From: Russula earlei | Lineage: Eukaryota > Basidiomycota > Agaricomycetes > Russulales > Russulaceae | NCBI GenBank assembly: GCA_025769875.1 | Contig: JAGFNK010000084.1 | Coordinates: 83,459 to 147,458, forward strand | Direction of reading: 5' to 3' | DNA: 64,000 nt | Notes under the pieces: model-generated | Told to the model about the DNA's origin: nothing | What the model saw: the letters and a program-made list of their open reading frames with translations, nothing else | Database searches by the model: none | Part shown: positions 10,269-21,217 of the stretch, one piece after another | How the letters are laid out: every line of letters begins with the position of its first letter | How positions within the stretch are numbered: the first letter of the stretch is position 1 | Translations under genes and position numbers: made by a program

Positions 10269-10986
10269 CAAGCTCTTTGTGAATTGGGGTGCAATGGGCA
10301 TTGGCCAAGGGGTTATCTCTAAGGCCTGACCCAGAGTTTCCTGAGTGGCAAGGAGCTGCCGCTGGACAGAGCACAGCTCTGATAAGTGTTCATCTGGGGA
10401 GAGCACAAGATCCTCTTCAAGCAAGATGATCTGTGGATATCTTGATGCAATAAGATTGTGTTGTGCTGTTTTGGAGCACATCCTGTTGGCCACTTTGGAC
10501 TCCAAATCTGCCAGGGCATGTATTAATCCTGACAATGGAATGGCTGCAGTATCAGTTTGATTGGAGTCCAGATGAGCTTGATCTTCATTGAGATCAGGAT
10601 CAGAACCCAGATCAAGACTGGGATCAGGGCTGGGAGATTCAAATTGGCATCAGATGATGGAAGAACCCAGTCATCATCAGACAGATCAATGGGATCTGAT
10701 GATGGGACATATGTTGGAAATGTTTCAGGGAGATGTATGATTTTTGATGAGGCTTGGCTTGGGGCAAAATCTTCAGGGCCAAAGACAGAACAGTTAACTG
10801 GATAGAGGCCAGCCTTCTTGAAGGCACTCTTGATTAACTTTTTAGTGAAAACCTCCCATGTAGCATAAATATACATCAGGATCACTGAATCCTGATTGAT
10901 CTGGATGCCCTTTATCACTTTTGCACTGCAGATCTCCTGCCATTTCTGATCAACTGATGCAAAGATCTGGACATCAAGGGGCTGAG

Positions 10987-13900
10987 TAGGGCTGCCGACC
11001 ATACCCGTACACATACGGTTTACGGCTACCGTAATACGGTATCCCGTACTGTACCATATGGGTAGTGGAAGTGTACCCTGACGGTATGGTTGCCGGTACG
11101 GTAAGTTACCCGTACCATACCGTATAAGGGATGCCATCAAGCCGTATATACGGGCCATATATTAGTTGTACTCAATTGCAAGACAAACCCCGCCGATGTC
11201 TCAACTGTCTTGGAGTCCTCCCCTTAAAACCAGGCACCACGATGCTCCTCACCGCTCGCCGCTCCCTCTTCCCTATATCACATCTCTGCACCCATGCCCC
11301 ATAAACCATCGACATATCTTCCAGACCATCCTCCAAGTTCCTCGTCTGCACCTTGGTCAGTCATGTCGCCAACTACGCATACGAGCTGCTCACAACTGTT
11401 GGCTAGGTCTTCAACCCAATCCAGTCGGTTGCGCCACTTTAGCGACAACGAGGAGCCATGAGAGATTTCAAGGCCACGGTAAGCATGCACACGCTGCTTT
11501 GAGTCGTCATGCGCATGTGCCGTGGCTGATCTGCCATGCATCGTTTGTGTTCTCCAGTTCAAGAAGAGCATCAGCTCATATTACAAGCCGTCCATTGTAG
11601 CAATCTCCTGATCGCCCAGCCCGAGTATATTCTCTGTGATGATGTGGGCATAGTAGGCATCTTTAAGTACGTTGATGACCAAAAGATGGCTGTAAGTCAT
11701 GTCGGATTGTGCCGTATATGCTGTATCAGCTAACATGCCCGCACCACTTTGCAACACAGCCCGAACACGTCGTCGCATTCCTTGCCAAAAATACAGACGG
11801 AATTCTCAAGGACAAGGTTCACAATCTCCAGAATAAGCTGGTAGAGCTCCGTTCGTCACTCTATCTCTGCAGTCCATGCGTGTACTCTCTGCGTCCTGGC
11901 TTCGTGTTCTGCTCCACCCAGTTTACGACAACCTCCGGTGACATACATCGTGCTCAAATATATGTACCACAGCCCAGATGGCCCTCATAATAACGTCTGC
12001 GATCCCAACACAGGGCAAGGCTCATGAACTGTACATGCGCAGCATGCAGCAGACGCATCCCCTCGCAACATGCTCCAGATGCTGGCCTTGTCTTTGACAC
12101 TCTACACAAGCGTGAAACGGTTGAGCCACTTTTCATTCTGGCACCTTCCACCATTTATTGACTTCTGTGGTTCCAGTTCGTCAGTCACCCAGCTAGATTG
12201 TTCAGCATGATGTTTTTGTTTGCAGCGCTTGTCATCCATAGTAAGTTATCCTTACGTTTTGACGCACGCTGTTCTGATCTACTTTTTCAGAAAGCGTTCT
12301 CTGCACGTCTCATGCAGACATGAACATCAACGAGACGTCCTCGTATGTCGACCTCGCACCACTGTATGGCAACAACAAAGAGACCCTCGACAATGTTGGA
12401 GTTGCAGCCACAGCGCGATGACAACACCAGCTCGGAAGTCCCAGCTCCAGGTACACACATATGCATGTTTCGATAACGTGGTTTTCCTTTCATGCCACTC
12501 TACCTTTGTCTTATTCATGTATATAATGTACTATACCATCTCTCTCGCACCTCAGTCTTGATTCATACAGACTGAGGTCAGTTACACTTTCTATCTAGCT
12601 ATATCCAGTACTAACACTAGTCCTAGCGCGATCTTATCGCTACAGACAAGATTCGCGTGCGTGATGGCTGAGGGCTCCTCTTTCCTGACACATTCACCGA
12701 AGATCCTCTTCTCCTGTTTCCACCCGCTGTCTGAGGATTGTTCATGCTCTTCAACCACAACTATACCGTACGTCCTTGACCTTTCAACACCATTTCCGAT
12801 CATCATGTAGTACATTACAAACAAACTTAACGAGCTGCCGCCTTGACCAATCCCGATGATATCCCTTTGGAGGATCCTCACTGTGTAAAGATGCTTGCCG
12901 ATCAGAATGAGAGGACTTTCCAGACTGCACGGCTCATCAACTGCTCTTGGTTCGGAATTGTGATCTTTTCCAATTAACTTAGCCGCATTCTCGGCCTCAT
13001 TCTCCGAGGTAACAACTAGACCTGGATTCCCTTTGGTGTCCGTGATTCCTTCTGCCATTCCATCCCAATATGACTGTAGCAAGCCAAGACGGTGGGCGCT
13101 GAGTTTGTGCGACAGGTCAGGTGGAAACGGAACAAAGAGATCGAGTGAGAAGCCTGAAACTTGAAGTGCTCAGGGATCAAACCGATTTCGTGGGGGATAT
13201 GTAGATTGTAGTTCTATTCTTTCGAGTCTGAGGACAACTAGTTTACATACATGTGAGCATGCAACAAGGACTACAGAGTAGCACTAATCAGGTGAGAATC
13301 ATAGGTGTATGGCATTGTGATGAAGCGAAAGTGTACCAAGGTGACGAAGCCTACTATCCTAATGAAAGGCTAATGGCCACGACGTCACAAACGTATCGTA
13401 CTGAGGATAGGCAGAAATCTAGAACAAGAGATCGGAACAAAGGCGCAGAGAGTCCGAGCAAGGGCGGGCAAGAATCTTGCCCATTTGGCTTCCTGAACGA
13501 GGGTGAAGGATGTGGGCAGAATTAGAGAAAGATTCAAGGATGGACATACAACCAGACGGCGTCCACCTCTTGATCAATTGTGATCACAATGTCCCAGACG
13601 AGAAAAGCGAGAGCGGTGACTGCAAGATGGCGATGGTCAGCAGGATGATGCTTTGGGAGTCTGATGACCTGACCCAAGCTCAGGTCAACACTGTAAGAGC
13701 CCTGGTATGGAAAATCATCATGAGACATGGGTGGGAGGGGAAGAAAAAGGAGGGTGTGGATGAAGGAAAAGAGCCATGTAAAAGGGAGGGTCAAAAGAAA
13801 AGGATTTGTAGAGAGTTGGACTCGGATATCATTGTCATTCATTGAGTTTAATCAAAGTTTTCTTGACCATAATAACCGTAATGCCGTATTACGGCCGTCT

Positions 13901-14030
13901 TCTACCCCGTACCGTACCATATAGGCTGCTGAAGTGGAAGCAGACAGTACGGGTAATGGTACGGATAGTAGCCATATACATACCGTATTGAGTATGGCCG
14001 TAGCCGTATACAGTACGGTTGGCAGCCCTA
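10987..14030. mobile_element. hAT1: non-autonomous hAT element, 3044 bp, with captured gene
   Basis: Termini TAGGGCTGCCGACCATAC and, inverted, GGTTGGCAGCCCTA define imperfect terminal inverted repeats. The 8-bp TSD GGGCTGAG is exact (10979-10986 and 14031-14038). Both ends are packed with CCGTA/TACGG motifs over about 180 bp, typical of subterminal transposase-binding repeats. No hAT transposase is seen inside. The interior holds a decayed Ppo-type dioxygenase fragment (11961-12977) and, on both sides (11190-11960 and 12980-13860), GC-rich coding-like DNA I cannot identify. The related autonomous relic is hAT2 at 17158-25087. Confidence 0.93.
11961..12977 (+). pseudogene. Ppo / linoleate diol synthase-like dioxygenase fragment
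   Basis: Fungal Ppo enzymes oxygenate linoleate at a haem-peroxidase-type domain to make oxylipins. Pieces in the family order are: SPDGPHNNVCDPNTGQG (about 11972), MQQTHPL (12041), DAGLVFDTLHKRE (12079), LFSMMFLFAALVIH, a 50-bp GT-AG intron (12241-12290), MNINETSSYVDLAPLYGNN (12320), TDKIRVRDG (12642), LLFPDTFTED, a possible short intron (12768-12810), and NERTFQTARLINCSWFG (about 12906) before a TAA at 12975. Several frameshifts and stops separate them. The haem-ligand region and the C-terminal P450 half are absent. The retained introns show DNA-level capture, not retroposition. Confidence 0.8.
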
Positions 14031-15179
14031 GGGCTGAGTCTTATGTGTTGTCTTTGAGGGAAAGCACAGTGTGTGGATCTCAATGTCTTGATCATTGAGA
14101 AACTTGTAGATGATGTGCTTAGCATCTATGTGTTCATGTGTGCTATGTCCATCCACAGCAAGGACAATGGGCTTTGTGCAATCCAAAATGTGTGCTGCTG
14201 CAAATGGGATGAAGACCACCTGGAGCCACTGTTGATAGTTTTCCACATTGATCCATCCACTGTATGAGAAATAGAGGCTTGAGTAGTTAACTAATCAGCA
14301 ATCACAAGAGGCAGATCTGGTGTGGAGTGCACACCTTCCCCATTCCTCATAGCATAGATTGCACAGATCTGGGGTAGAGCCTGATTGAAGACAGAACAAT
14401 GGCAGAACAACTGCCCCAGCAGCTGAGACACATTCTGGGATGGTTACCAGCTCAAGGTTATCACTCTTCATGATGAATTTGGTGTGCTGCAATTTCAGAA
14501 AGTAGTACTTCCTTCCAGTACTCTTCCAGCCCCCACCCATCTGGATACCCTTCTCATCCATGTTCCAGATGTGTTCAGGAGGAATCCCATCAAACTCTTC
14601 ATGGAGGTTGTCTAGCTGATCAAGGTAATGATTTATGACCACTGGATTGAAGTTCTTTGAGCATTTGGGGTCAAGCTTTGATGGCTTTGCCAGAGATTGA
14701 TCTGGATGTCTTTCCAAGAACTTCCTGAGCCATGTTATCCCAACCATCTTTCCTGAGATGATGATTATGTGCACCTGAATGTCTGCTTTGGATAATGGAG
14801 TCCCCATTGCACCACACTGAGCCACCCATTGTGCAAGCACTTTCTCCTGTTCTGGAGCAAGCAACTGTCTTTTGCCAGAAGCAACACTCTGGCTTTGATG
14901 ACAACCTTTGGCCCAATCTGTAAGAGTTGACAATGTGATCTACAGCACTTATTTGATGGGACAGAATGGGTAGATCTTATATTCACTCACCCATGATGGT
15001 CTGGTGGCAGATTGGAATGAATTATATGTACCAGCACTGAGATCATCTCTAATCTCTTGGATTTGGCCCTCTTGCCTTGATTCCTTGTCTTGTTGGTATG
15101 CAGACCTCTTTCTCTGAGCAGGCATATTGCAATCAACAAAGTGAGATGCAACATGATGCGATGTGACATGATACACTAA

Positions 15180-15423
15180 ATTCTCTGTGCACTAAGCCTC
15201 TGGAGTGCTAGAGCCATCATGCATGATAAGATTAATTACTAATTACCCTTTTTGGCCTAATTGACCATTGATGGCATGCAACTCACAAACCTCAACTAAG
15301 AGCTCTGACTCAGACTAAGAGCTCCAACATGGCATCAGCTGGCAAGCATGACAAACAGCCATTTTTTGATTTCACTATGCCATCAAAAAGGTTTATTGGG
15401 TATGTAGATAGAAGGTACTGTAA
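15180..15423. other. Intergenic stretch without recognised features
   Basis: AT-rich sequence between the pogo-like transposase start and a hAT-associated repeat. I see no ORF, repeat or motif that I can support. Confidence 0.3.
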
Positions 15424-15775
15424 GGCAAGTTGCAAGCTTGGGTGTGGACCAGGCAGATCTGGAAAACACTGACGAAGCATCACACACACTTGCCGCAAGA
15501 GTCAAGTCAAGGTCAACAGTCAAATCATAGGCACATGGCCCATCACTTTTCTCCCTCCATCATGCCACACACACAAACACCTCTATACCATCCATCGTTG
15601 GCCTTCAACACACACACCCTCTCCTCTGCCTCAGGGGCCACTATTACTCACACCCAATCACATGCCCACCTGCCACTGCCTCACCAGGCAAAAAGCCCAT
15701 GATGCCCTAGACCTGGCTGACCACCCCTGCACAGCACCTCTGCCTCACCAACTAGTGCCTGCTTGTTGCCACCAG
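15424..15775 (+). repeat. hAT-associated internal repeat, copy 1
   Basis: C/A-rich DNA homologous, in opposite orientation, to sequence inside hAT2 (about 17640-17810 continuing at 23656-23945, split by COP2) and to 39600-40135. The shared landmarks are GCCACTGCCTCA followed by CAGGCA, the ACACACAC-rich stretch, and the GACCTGGCTGACCACCCCTG block. It overlaps low-complexity Pro/His/Ser frames that are probably not translated. It appears to be part of the hAT2 family interior. Confidence 0.6.
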
Positions 15776-17149
15776 TAACATCCATATACCCTTTTCCAGT
15801 ACTTGCCTGCTCTCTCAGACCTGAACTTACCATACTTACTTCCTACAAGACTCTCTCTACCACTCTTTCAAGCTTAGTTTTGTTATACACATCATCTCAA
15901 CACTGCAATTTCCAAAAAGCACATTCACCCATACCCAACTCCTGCATACATACTATATCTCATTAGGAATTATTTCAACCCCCTTTTCACCTTATGATTG
16001 TGCGATGATGCCTCGCATCCAACAATACATAGAAAACCAAATGTTTCAGAATACCTTACCCCTTCCTTTAGTGCAACCACCTTGGGCTATGCTTGATTCA
16101 GTAATAACTACCAGGTGAATCTGCTGAGAGCACAATAGCTCATTCCCTCTTTATTTCATGTGAGTTCTCTTTTGCCTCCCTCTCTCATCCTCCCATCCAT
16201 CTGACCACTTGATGTGCACTGCCACTTCTTGATAGGATAATTTTCATCTTTCAAGGCTGGGACTCACCTCTCCCCTTGATGACTCAAGCATCACTCATCC
16301 CCCCCCCCACTCCTGCCTTAGTCCAATCAGCCACTGCCATCACACTCTTGGCCTTGCCAACCTCATTGTCCCCATTCATTGTCTTGAAGAGTCAATTTCA
16401 GTCTTGCCAACCTTGTTGTCCTCACTCATTGCCTCAGTCAACCTTGGCCACCAACATTTTGAGCATGTTCATCATCACCACCACCACTTCTGTCCCACCA
16501 GCCACCACCACTGCAAGTTTGCCAGTTACAAAACTAACATGGTCTTTGATCCCAGTCTTAAGCCTTGTCACCCCAGGACTATAGTTCCCCTTATCAAAAT
16601 TTATTGTTGTTTGATGCCTCAAGCTCTGTCTTGCTGGCTGTCTCAGTCCTGACTGCCACCCCACCTCCACCTCATCAGCTCCTGTGCTCTCAGTGTCACC
16701 TATCACAACCTCTGTCTCAGTATCAATGCCAGCCTCAGTCCTGCCATCCACTTCTGTCACCCCAGCCTTCATTCAGTCAGCTGCCACCGCCACACCTCTT
16801 AGTCTTGCCAACCAGCTCAGTCTCATCACCCACCCTCATCAGCCTCAGCCCCAGCCTCCAATGTCTTAATGCTACACACCACTGCCTCCATCACCACCTC
16901 ACTAGTGGTCACCCCCCTCCCACATCCTCATCAACCACAGCCACCATCCTCTATAATATTCCTGTCTTGCATCCTGGCACCTGTTCAGTCTCAGTCTTGC
17001 CCACTGATGTCTTAGCACCACTCACTGCCTCAGGACTGGCTCTGTCAGTTGTGGCAACCACACCCTCCACCCCATTCACTGTCTCACCCGAAGCCACTTG
17101 TCATCATTGCCCTCTTGTGTTGCTCATCATTGTCCTCCTCTAAGACAGT
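15776..17149 (+). pseudogene. Gene X copy 2: Pro/Ser/Thr/Val-rich degenerate coding region
   Basis: Plus-strand frames (for example 16276-16584 and 16565-17143) encode long Pro/Ser/Thr/Val-rich protein without a recognisable domain, broken by stops and frameshifts. The end, CAGTCTTGCCCACTGATGTC near 17000, matches the reverse complement of 34870-34900, so it is a second copy of the region called gene X at 29395-36449. hAT2 was inserted at its 3' side. The function is unknown; I suggest no product. Confidence 0.45.
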
Positions 17150-17348
17150 GTTTCCCCTAGGGCTGTTCACCATACCATATTATGGGTACAGCCGTATATT
17201 TGACGGGTCCAAACGGGTCTACCTGTCCTGACCCCATACTGTATATCAACTTACTGTGAACTCAAATGGGACGGAATGGGGGATTGAACAGCCGTATTAT
17301 GGGTAACGGGTTATATATTAGGAACTAAACTACTGATATGACATGTTC

Positions 17349-17570
17349 TCATTGCAAGTGCAATTTCTTTTTGACTAGTATAACAGTCCTGATGGTCTCC
17401 ACCTTCAAGCTAGCACGACAGAGAGAGATTGTGTCTTGGCCACCAGAGAAAACCCTCTCTACAGCCACTGCAGAAGAGAACAGAGAGGAAACAAGGGTAG
17501 ATGTATTCTGAGAGGATTGGGTATGGATGCATGTGATCATGGCATTGAGGCGACATGTGAAATGAAACAA
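17349..17570 (-). pseudogene. hAT transposase C-terminal dimerisation domain
   Basis: The minus-strand stretch reads SSAVAVERVFSGGQDTISL, then RASLKVETIRTVILVKKKL, the signature of the hAT-family C-terminal dimerisation region (AxERxFS...R..L....v..l...k). The N-terminal catalytic parts are not recognisable in the rest of hAT2; a minus-strand frame at 24308-24559 could be a remnant of the N-terminus but has no clear motif. The domain lies about 190 bp from the terminal repeat, the usual place for the transposase end. Confidence 0.85.
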
Positions 17571-17810
17571 AATGAAACTAAACTTCGAAAGGGTATGGTA
17601 GGTGGTAGCAATGAGTGGGCACTAGTCAGCATGGCCGAAATGCCGTGCAGGGGTAGTTGGTCGGCTCTCAAGCGTTGGGGGCTTTTGCCTGACTGATGAG
17701 GCAGTGGTGGGCGGGCATGCGGGTGCGGGTGAGCGTGTGGGTGCATGATAGCGTCGGAGGAGGAGCGGGTGTGTACGTCAGAGGCGAGAGGTGGAGGGCG
17801 TGGAGGCGTT

Positions 17811-18196
17811 TGTTGCGCAGCATAGAGCGCAGCTAACAGGCCAAGCAACCCACCTTAGAGGTTGTGCTAATGCTCAAGTGATATTGGGGTGTAGAGCGAT
17901 GTATATACTCGTCTACAAGTATGGTATTTATACCTCTATGACCCAGGGCTGTTCCTAAGTCCAAAAGAGGTGACTACAGGTGTCCACTATATCGCGCATT
18001 AAGTGACGCGTGATGTGGAAACGTTCTAGACACAGCATAAGGCTGCATCTTGTGATAGATAGCATACTATGCGTAACCCTATTGCCATAAGCAGCATATA
18101 CTAAAGTTCTGTCTAACACATAACATCTATGAGCGGATCTTGAACCTTGTATGAAGGTCTTCGCCTTCTTTGATCCGTTCGGGTTCCGGTTCAACA
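17811..18196 (-). repeat. COP2 3' LTR
   Basis: 386 bp, TGTTGCGCAGC to GGTTCAACA on the plus strand. In the transcribed direction it has GGTATAAATA, then a stem-loop (plus-strand 17890-17916) with 9 paired bases and one bulge. The pol frame runs into it and stops at 18127. Confidence 0.95.
17890..17930 (-). promoter_or_regulatory. COP2 LTR TATA box and stem-loop
   Basis: On the minus strand TATAAATA is followed about 17 nt later by TGTAGACGA, a loop, and TCGCTCTACA, pairing over 9 bp with one bulged C. The other LTR has the same element. Its position relative to TATA matches the hairpins in the gypsy-type LTRs. Confidence 0.45.
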
Positions 18197-20376
18197 CTCC
18201 CCCTTGCTAAGTGCATCGGTAGATGCCATGAGCATTTTCCCACATTCAGGGGTAGAACTGTTAGTCCTAGTTGCTCCCTGAATTTGAGGAACTTGACGCG
18301 ACCAAGGTTCTTGGTGAACATGTCAGCTGGGTTGTTAGCCCCTTCAATAAAGAATAGCTCCACCTGTTTATTTTGTATGACTTCACGAATGAAGTTATAG
18401 CGCAAATCAATGTGTTTGATGCGCTTTTCTTGCACAGGGTTGGAGGCTAAGAATATTGAGCCTTGGTTATCACCGAACAGTGGGATGGGAGCAAGATTGA
18501 TGCCAAGTTCTGTTAGTAAGGATTTAATCCAAACTAACTGTCTGCTCGTGTCAGAGAGCGACATGTACTCGGCTTCAGTGGAGGAGAGCACGACTGTTTT
18601 CTGCACTTGTGAGTTCCACGAAAATATTGCTCCAGCCAGGTTCACCATATAGCCTGTAGTGGACTTCCGATTAGTCGGATCAGAAGCCCAGTCAGAGTCA
18701 GCATATGCCATTAGGCCACCATTAGATGGTCCATCATAGACCAAGGCATAATTGGCGGTTCCCAAGAGGTATCGGCAAATATAGTATGCATGATTTAAAT
18801 GATCCTCTGAGGGATTGGCAGCATGTTGCGACAACTTTGTGACAGCAAAGGCTATGTCTGGACGCGTTCCAAGCATTATGTATAGGAGTGATCCTATAAC
18901 TTGCTGGAATTTTGACCGCAAGGCTGGGTCAGCAGCGGAAGTGTTGGGAGAGGGGTGATAGCCCTCTGGTAGCGGAGTAGGAGCAGGGTTTGCGTTAAGC
19001 AAGTCGAAACGCTGCAGCACTTTCCTTAGATACTCAGTGTGGTCCAGATGTATTTGCCCAGACTTGCGTATGATGCGCATGCGTGGAAATTCTTGGGCAT
19101 CGCCCAGATCTCGACATTCCCAGAGCTTCATGAAGCGCTCCTTGGTTTTATTGATTTGTTTTTTGTCTGCTCCAAAGAAGAGCACATCATCAACATAGAC
19201 GATGGCTATGATGCTCTTGTCTTTACTAACAAAGAGCCCAGAGTCAGACATAAGGCGAATAAGGCCGAGTGAGGCCATGGACTTGTCAAGGGCTTTCCAC
19301 CAAGCAAGTGCCGCTTGCTTGAGTCCATATATTGCGCGTTTAAGGCGCATGACTTTGCGCTCTTGGCCTTTTATTTTGAAGCCCTCAGGCTGCTCCATAT
19401 AGAGCTCTTCATCGAGCTCACCGTAGAGAAAGGCAGTCTTGACGTCTAGTCCGCTAATGTGCCAATTTTTGAGCGCTGCGAGCACAATCATCAGGCAGAC
19501 TGTCTCAAACCGTACCACGGGTGAGAATATTTCGTCATAGTCAATGCCTTCTACTTGGGAGAAGCCTTTGGCGACTAGTCTGGCTTTTTTACGACCATCA
19601 GACTTAAGGTTGAATACCCATCTGTTTTTAATTATTTTGCGATCCTTGGGAGGATCGACTAGTTCGAAGACTTTGCATCTGCGGAGGGATTCCAACTCCT
19701 CGTGACAAGCATCTTTCCACTCCTTTTGGAGTTCACTTGGCATTCGCAGAATGTCCCTAAAGGTCCATTCACAAATCTTCGCAGTATCAGGTGCATCTGA
19801 ACTTAGTGGAACTGCTTGGGCGAGCAGATAGTTCAGAAATTTGACTCCCCCTTCCCTTGCAAGACGTAGAATGTCTTCTACCTCATCCTCAGAGGCTTGC
19901 AGCAGTTGATCGTCAAGGACGACAGGAGGGTAAGGGCCTGGTGTGGCCGATCCTGACGTACTACCCTCACCGGAGCTACCGGGTTGGTTTTCTGTCATTG
20001 TTCTCCATGTGCGTGTGCGCCGAATGTCTTTTTCCACTTCTGTGGGGTGTCTGCGTTCACCATAGACGTTGCCTGGACGGGTAGGTACTTTCCTCAACCG
20101 CTGAGACCTTCGAAGAGGTACAGGCTCTTCAACGGGAGGAGGGGACGGTGTAGGAGGGACAGGCGTTTGCTCGCGTTCCTCCTCTTCTGGCGCCTGTATA
20201 GGCTGCTCATTGTCCTCACTTTTAATTGTAGGGAATGGGTCGTCAACACCAGGAATGGTGTCTTCGACAGGTTGTTGCGGTAGTTCCTCATGCGGTTCAT
20301 TTATCCGCGTGGTACCTTTAGTGCGCAGCTTTGTCGCATTTGGGGTACAGGGTCTCATCGTACAGGGCGGTAGCAT
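18127..20376 (-). CDS. COP2 pol, linker + reverse transcriptase + RNase H
   Basis: A 749-residue open frame. A Pro/Glu-rich linker with LRRSQRLRK (residues about 90-100) leads into the Copia RT: KNRWVFNLKSDG, KARLVAKGFSQVEGIDY, LDVKTAFLYGELDEELYM, IYGLKQAALAWW and the catalytic YVDD (IVYVDDVLFF). RNase H shows YADSDWASDPTNRKSTTGY, VLSSTEAEYMSLSD and NPADMFTKNL. The C-terminus extends into the 3' LTR. It is out of frame by one base with the integrase ORF (20318-21217), so a +1/-1 change separates it from the polyprotein. Catalytic residues are all present. Confidence 0.93.
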   Translation of the reverse strand: MLPPCTMRPCTPNATKLRTKGTTRINEPHEELPQQPVEDTIPGVDDPFPTIKSEDNEQPIQAPEEEEREQTPVPPTPSPPPVEEPVPLRRSQRLRKVPTRPGNVYGERRHPTEVEKDIRRTRTWRTMTENQPGSSGEGSTSGSATPGPYPPVVLDDQLLQASEDEVEDILRLAREGGVKFLNYLLAQAVPLSSDAPDTAKICEWTFRDILRMPSELQKEWKDACHEELESLRRCKVFELVDPPKDRKIIKNRWVFNLKSDGRKKARLVAKGFSQVEGIDYDEIFSPVVRFETVCLMIVLAALKNWHISGLDVKTAFLYGELDEELYMEQPEGFKIKGQERKVMRLKRAIYGLKQAALAWWKALDKSMASLGLIRLMSDSGLFVSKDKSIIAIVYVDDVLFFGADKKQINKTKERFMKLWECRDLGDAQEFPRMRIIRKSGQIHLDHTEYLRKVLQRFDLLNANPAPTPLPEGYHPSPNTSAADPALRSKFQQVIGSLLYIMLGTRPDIAFAVTKLSQHAANPSEDHLNHAYYICRYLLGTANYALVYDGPSNGGLMAYADSDWASDPTNRKSTTGYMVNLAGAIFSWNSQVQKTVVLSSTEAEYMSLSDTSRQLVWIKSLLTELGINLAPIPLFGDNQGSIFLASNPVQEKRIKHIDLRYNFIREVIQNKQVELFFIEGANNPADMFTKNLGRVKFLKFREQLGLTVLPLNVGKCSWHLPMHLARGSVEPEPERIKEGEDLHTRFKIRS

Positions 20377-21217
20377 TAGTGTAAAGCGTATTATTAGGGA
20401 GCCTCATGAAGAGTGAGGCTTTGATCCCCTCAGTGTGACCAAGGTAGATCATTAGCTCGCTTTTAGGCGAAAGCTTATTGACTCGACGCTTTTCTGGTAT
20501 GTGCACATATGCACCGCAACCAAATACTCTGAGGTGTGAGATATCAGGGACCTCGTTTCTTAGGACTTCGTAGGGTGTACGCCATTGAAGGCATCTGGCA
20601 GGTGTCCTATTGTAACAGTGTGTCCCATGATTCACTGCAAATTCCCACCAGGAGGGAGGTAGACAAGCTTCAAGGCGCATTGCCTGAGCTTTGTCCATTA
20701 CAGTGCACATAAAGCGCTCTGCGCATCCATTCTGTTGTGGAGTGTATGGGGTACTTTGCAGGATTTTAATTCCTTCGTCCTTCAGGACGTTATCAAAGGC
20801 CTTGGACTTGTACTCTCCACCAGCATCGGACATCCACTCTTTGATTCCTGCTTTGTATTGGTTCTTCACCATAGCAAGGAATTGCTTGACGGCCATTATG
20901 GTAGACTTTTTATTTTTTAAGAGTGTGATCCATGCATAGGAGGAATAATCGTCAATGAAGCTGACGAAATATTCGTACTTATGATACGACTTCACAGGGA
21001 AACTCTTAAGGTCCGAGTGGATACGCTCGAACGGTGCGGAAGCATGAGTTTCAGAAGGGGGGTGCGCAGATGCAGGCATCTTGCCTTGCGTGCAGCCAGG
21101 ACATACCGGCTGTTCCTGAGGGATTTTCAGGTCTTCAGGGAGACCCTTGGTATGTGTCTTTGCACGTGTTACGACATCCTTAGATGGGTGGCCAAGGCAG
21201 TCGGTGAATGACATCAT
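20318..21217 (-). CDS. COP2 pol, integrase
   Basis: A 299-residue open frame that inserts cDNA into the genome. The HHCC zinc region ends CPGCTQGK (the first His lies at the frameshift near 21190-21210). The catalytic triad is visible: Asp in IHSDLKSFP, Asp in WMSDAGGEYKSKAF, and Glu in TPYTPQQNGCAERF. The Copia-specific YNRTPARC and PDISHLRVFGCGAYVHIP follow. Frameshifts separate it from protease (upstream) and RT (downstream). Confidence 0.93.
   Translation of the reverse strand: MMSFTDCLGHPSKDVVTRAKTHTKGLPEDLKIPQEQPVCPGCTQGKMPASAHPPSETHASAPFERIHSDLKSFPVKSYHKYEYFVSFIDDYSSYAWITLLKNKKSTIMAVKQFLAMVKNQYKAGIKEWMSDAGGEYKSKAFDNVLKDEGIKILQSTPYTPQQNGCAERFMCTVMDKAQAMRLEACLPPSWWEFAVNHGTHCYNRTPARCLQWRTPYEVLRNEVPDISHLRVFGCGAYVHIPEKRRVNKLSPKSELMIYLGHTEGIKASLFMRLPNNTLYTNATALYDETLYPKCDKAAH

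Larger units (their letters stand above)
10209..15125 (-). pseudogene. pogo/Tigger-like DDE transposase gene, split by a hAT element
   Basis: Minus-strand gene for a DDE_1 transposase that would cut and paste a pogo-type DNA transposon. The start at 15125 (MPAQRKRSAYQQDKESRQEG) precedes a GT-AG intron (14990-14918). Exon 2 (to about 14295) carries a helix-turn-helix region and WLRKFLERHPD, then the first catalytic Asp in IWNMDEKGIQ. After a frameshift comes the second Asp in IVLAVDGHSTHEHID and the family signature CFPSKTTHKTQPLDVQIF, interrupted within TQPL by hAT1 (10987-14030). The C-terminal region with a Ser/Asp-rich stretch reaches 10209 after another frameshift. Family certain; copy dead. 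Confidence 0.87.
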
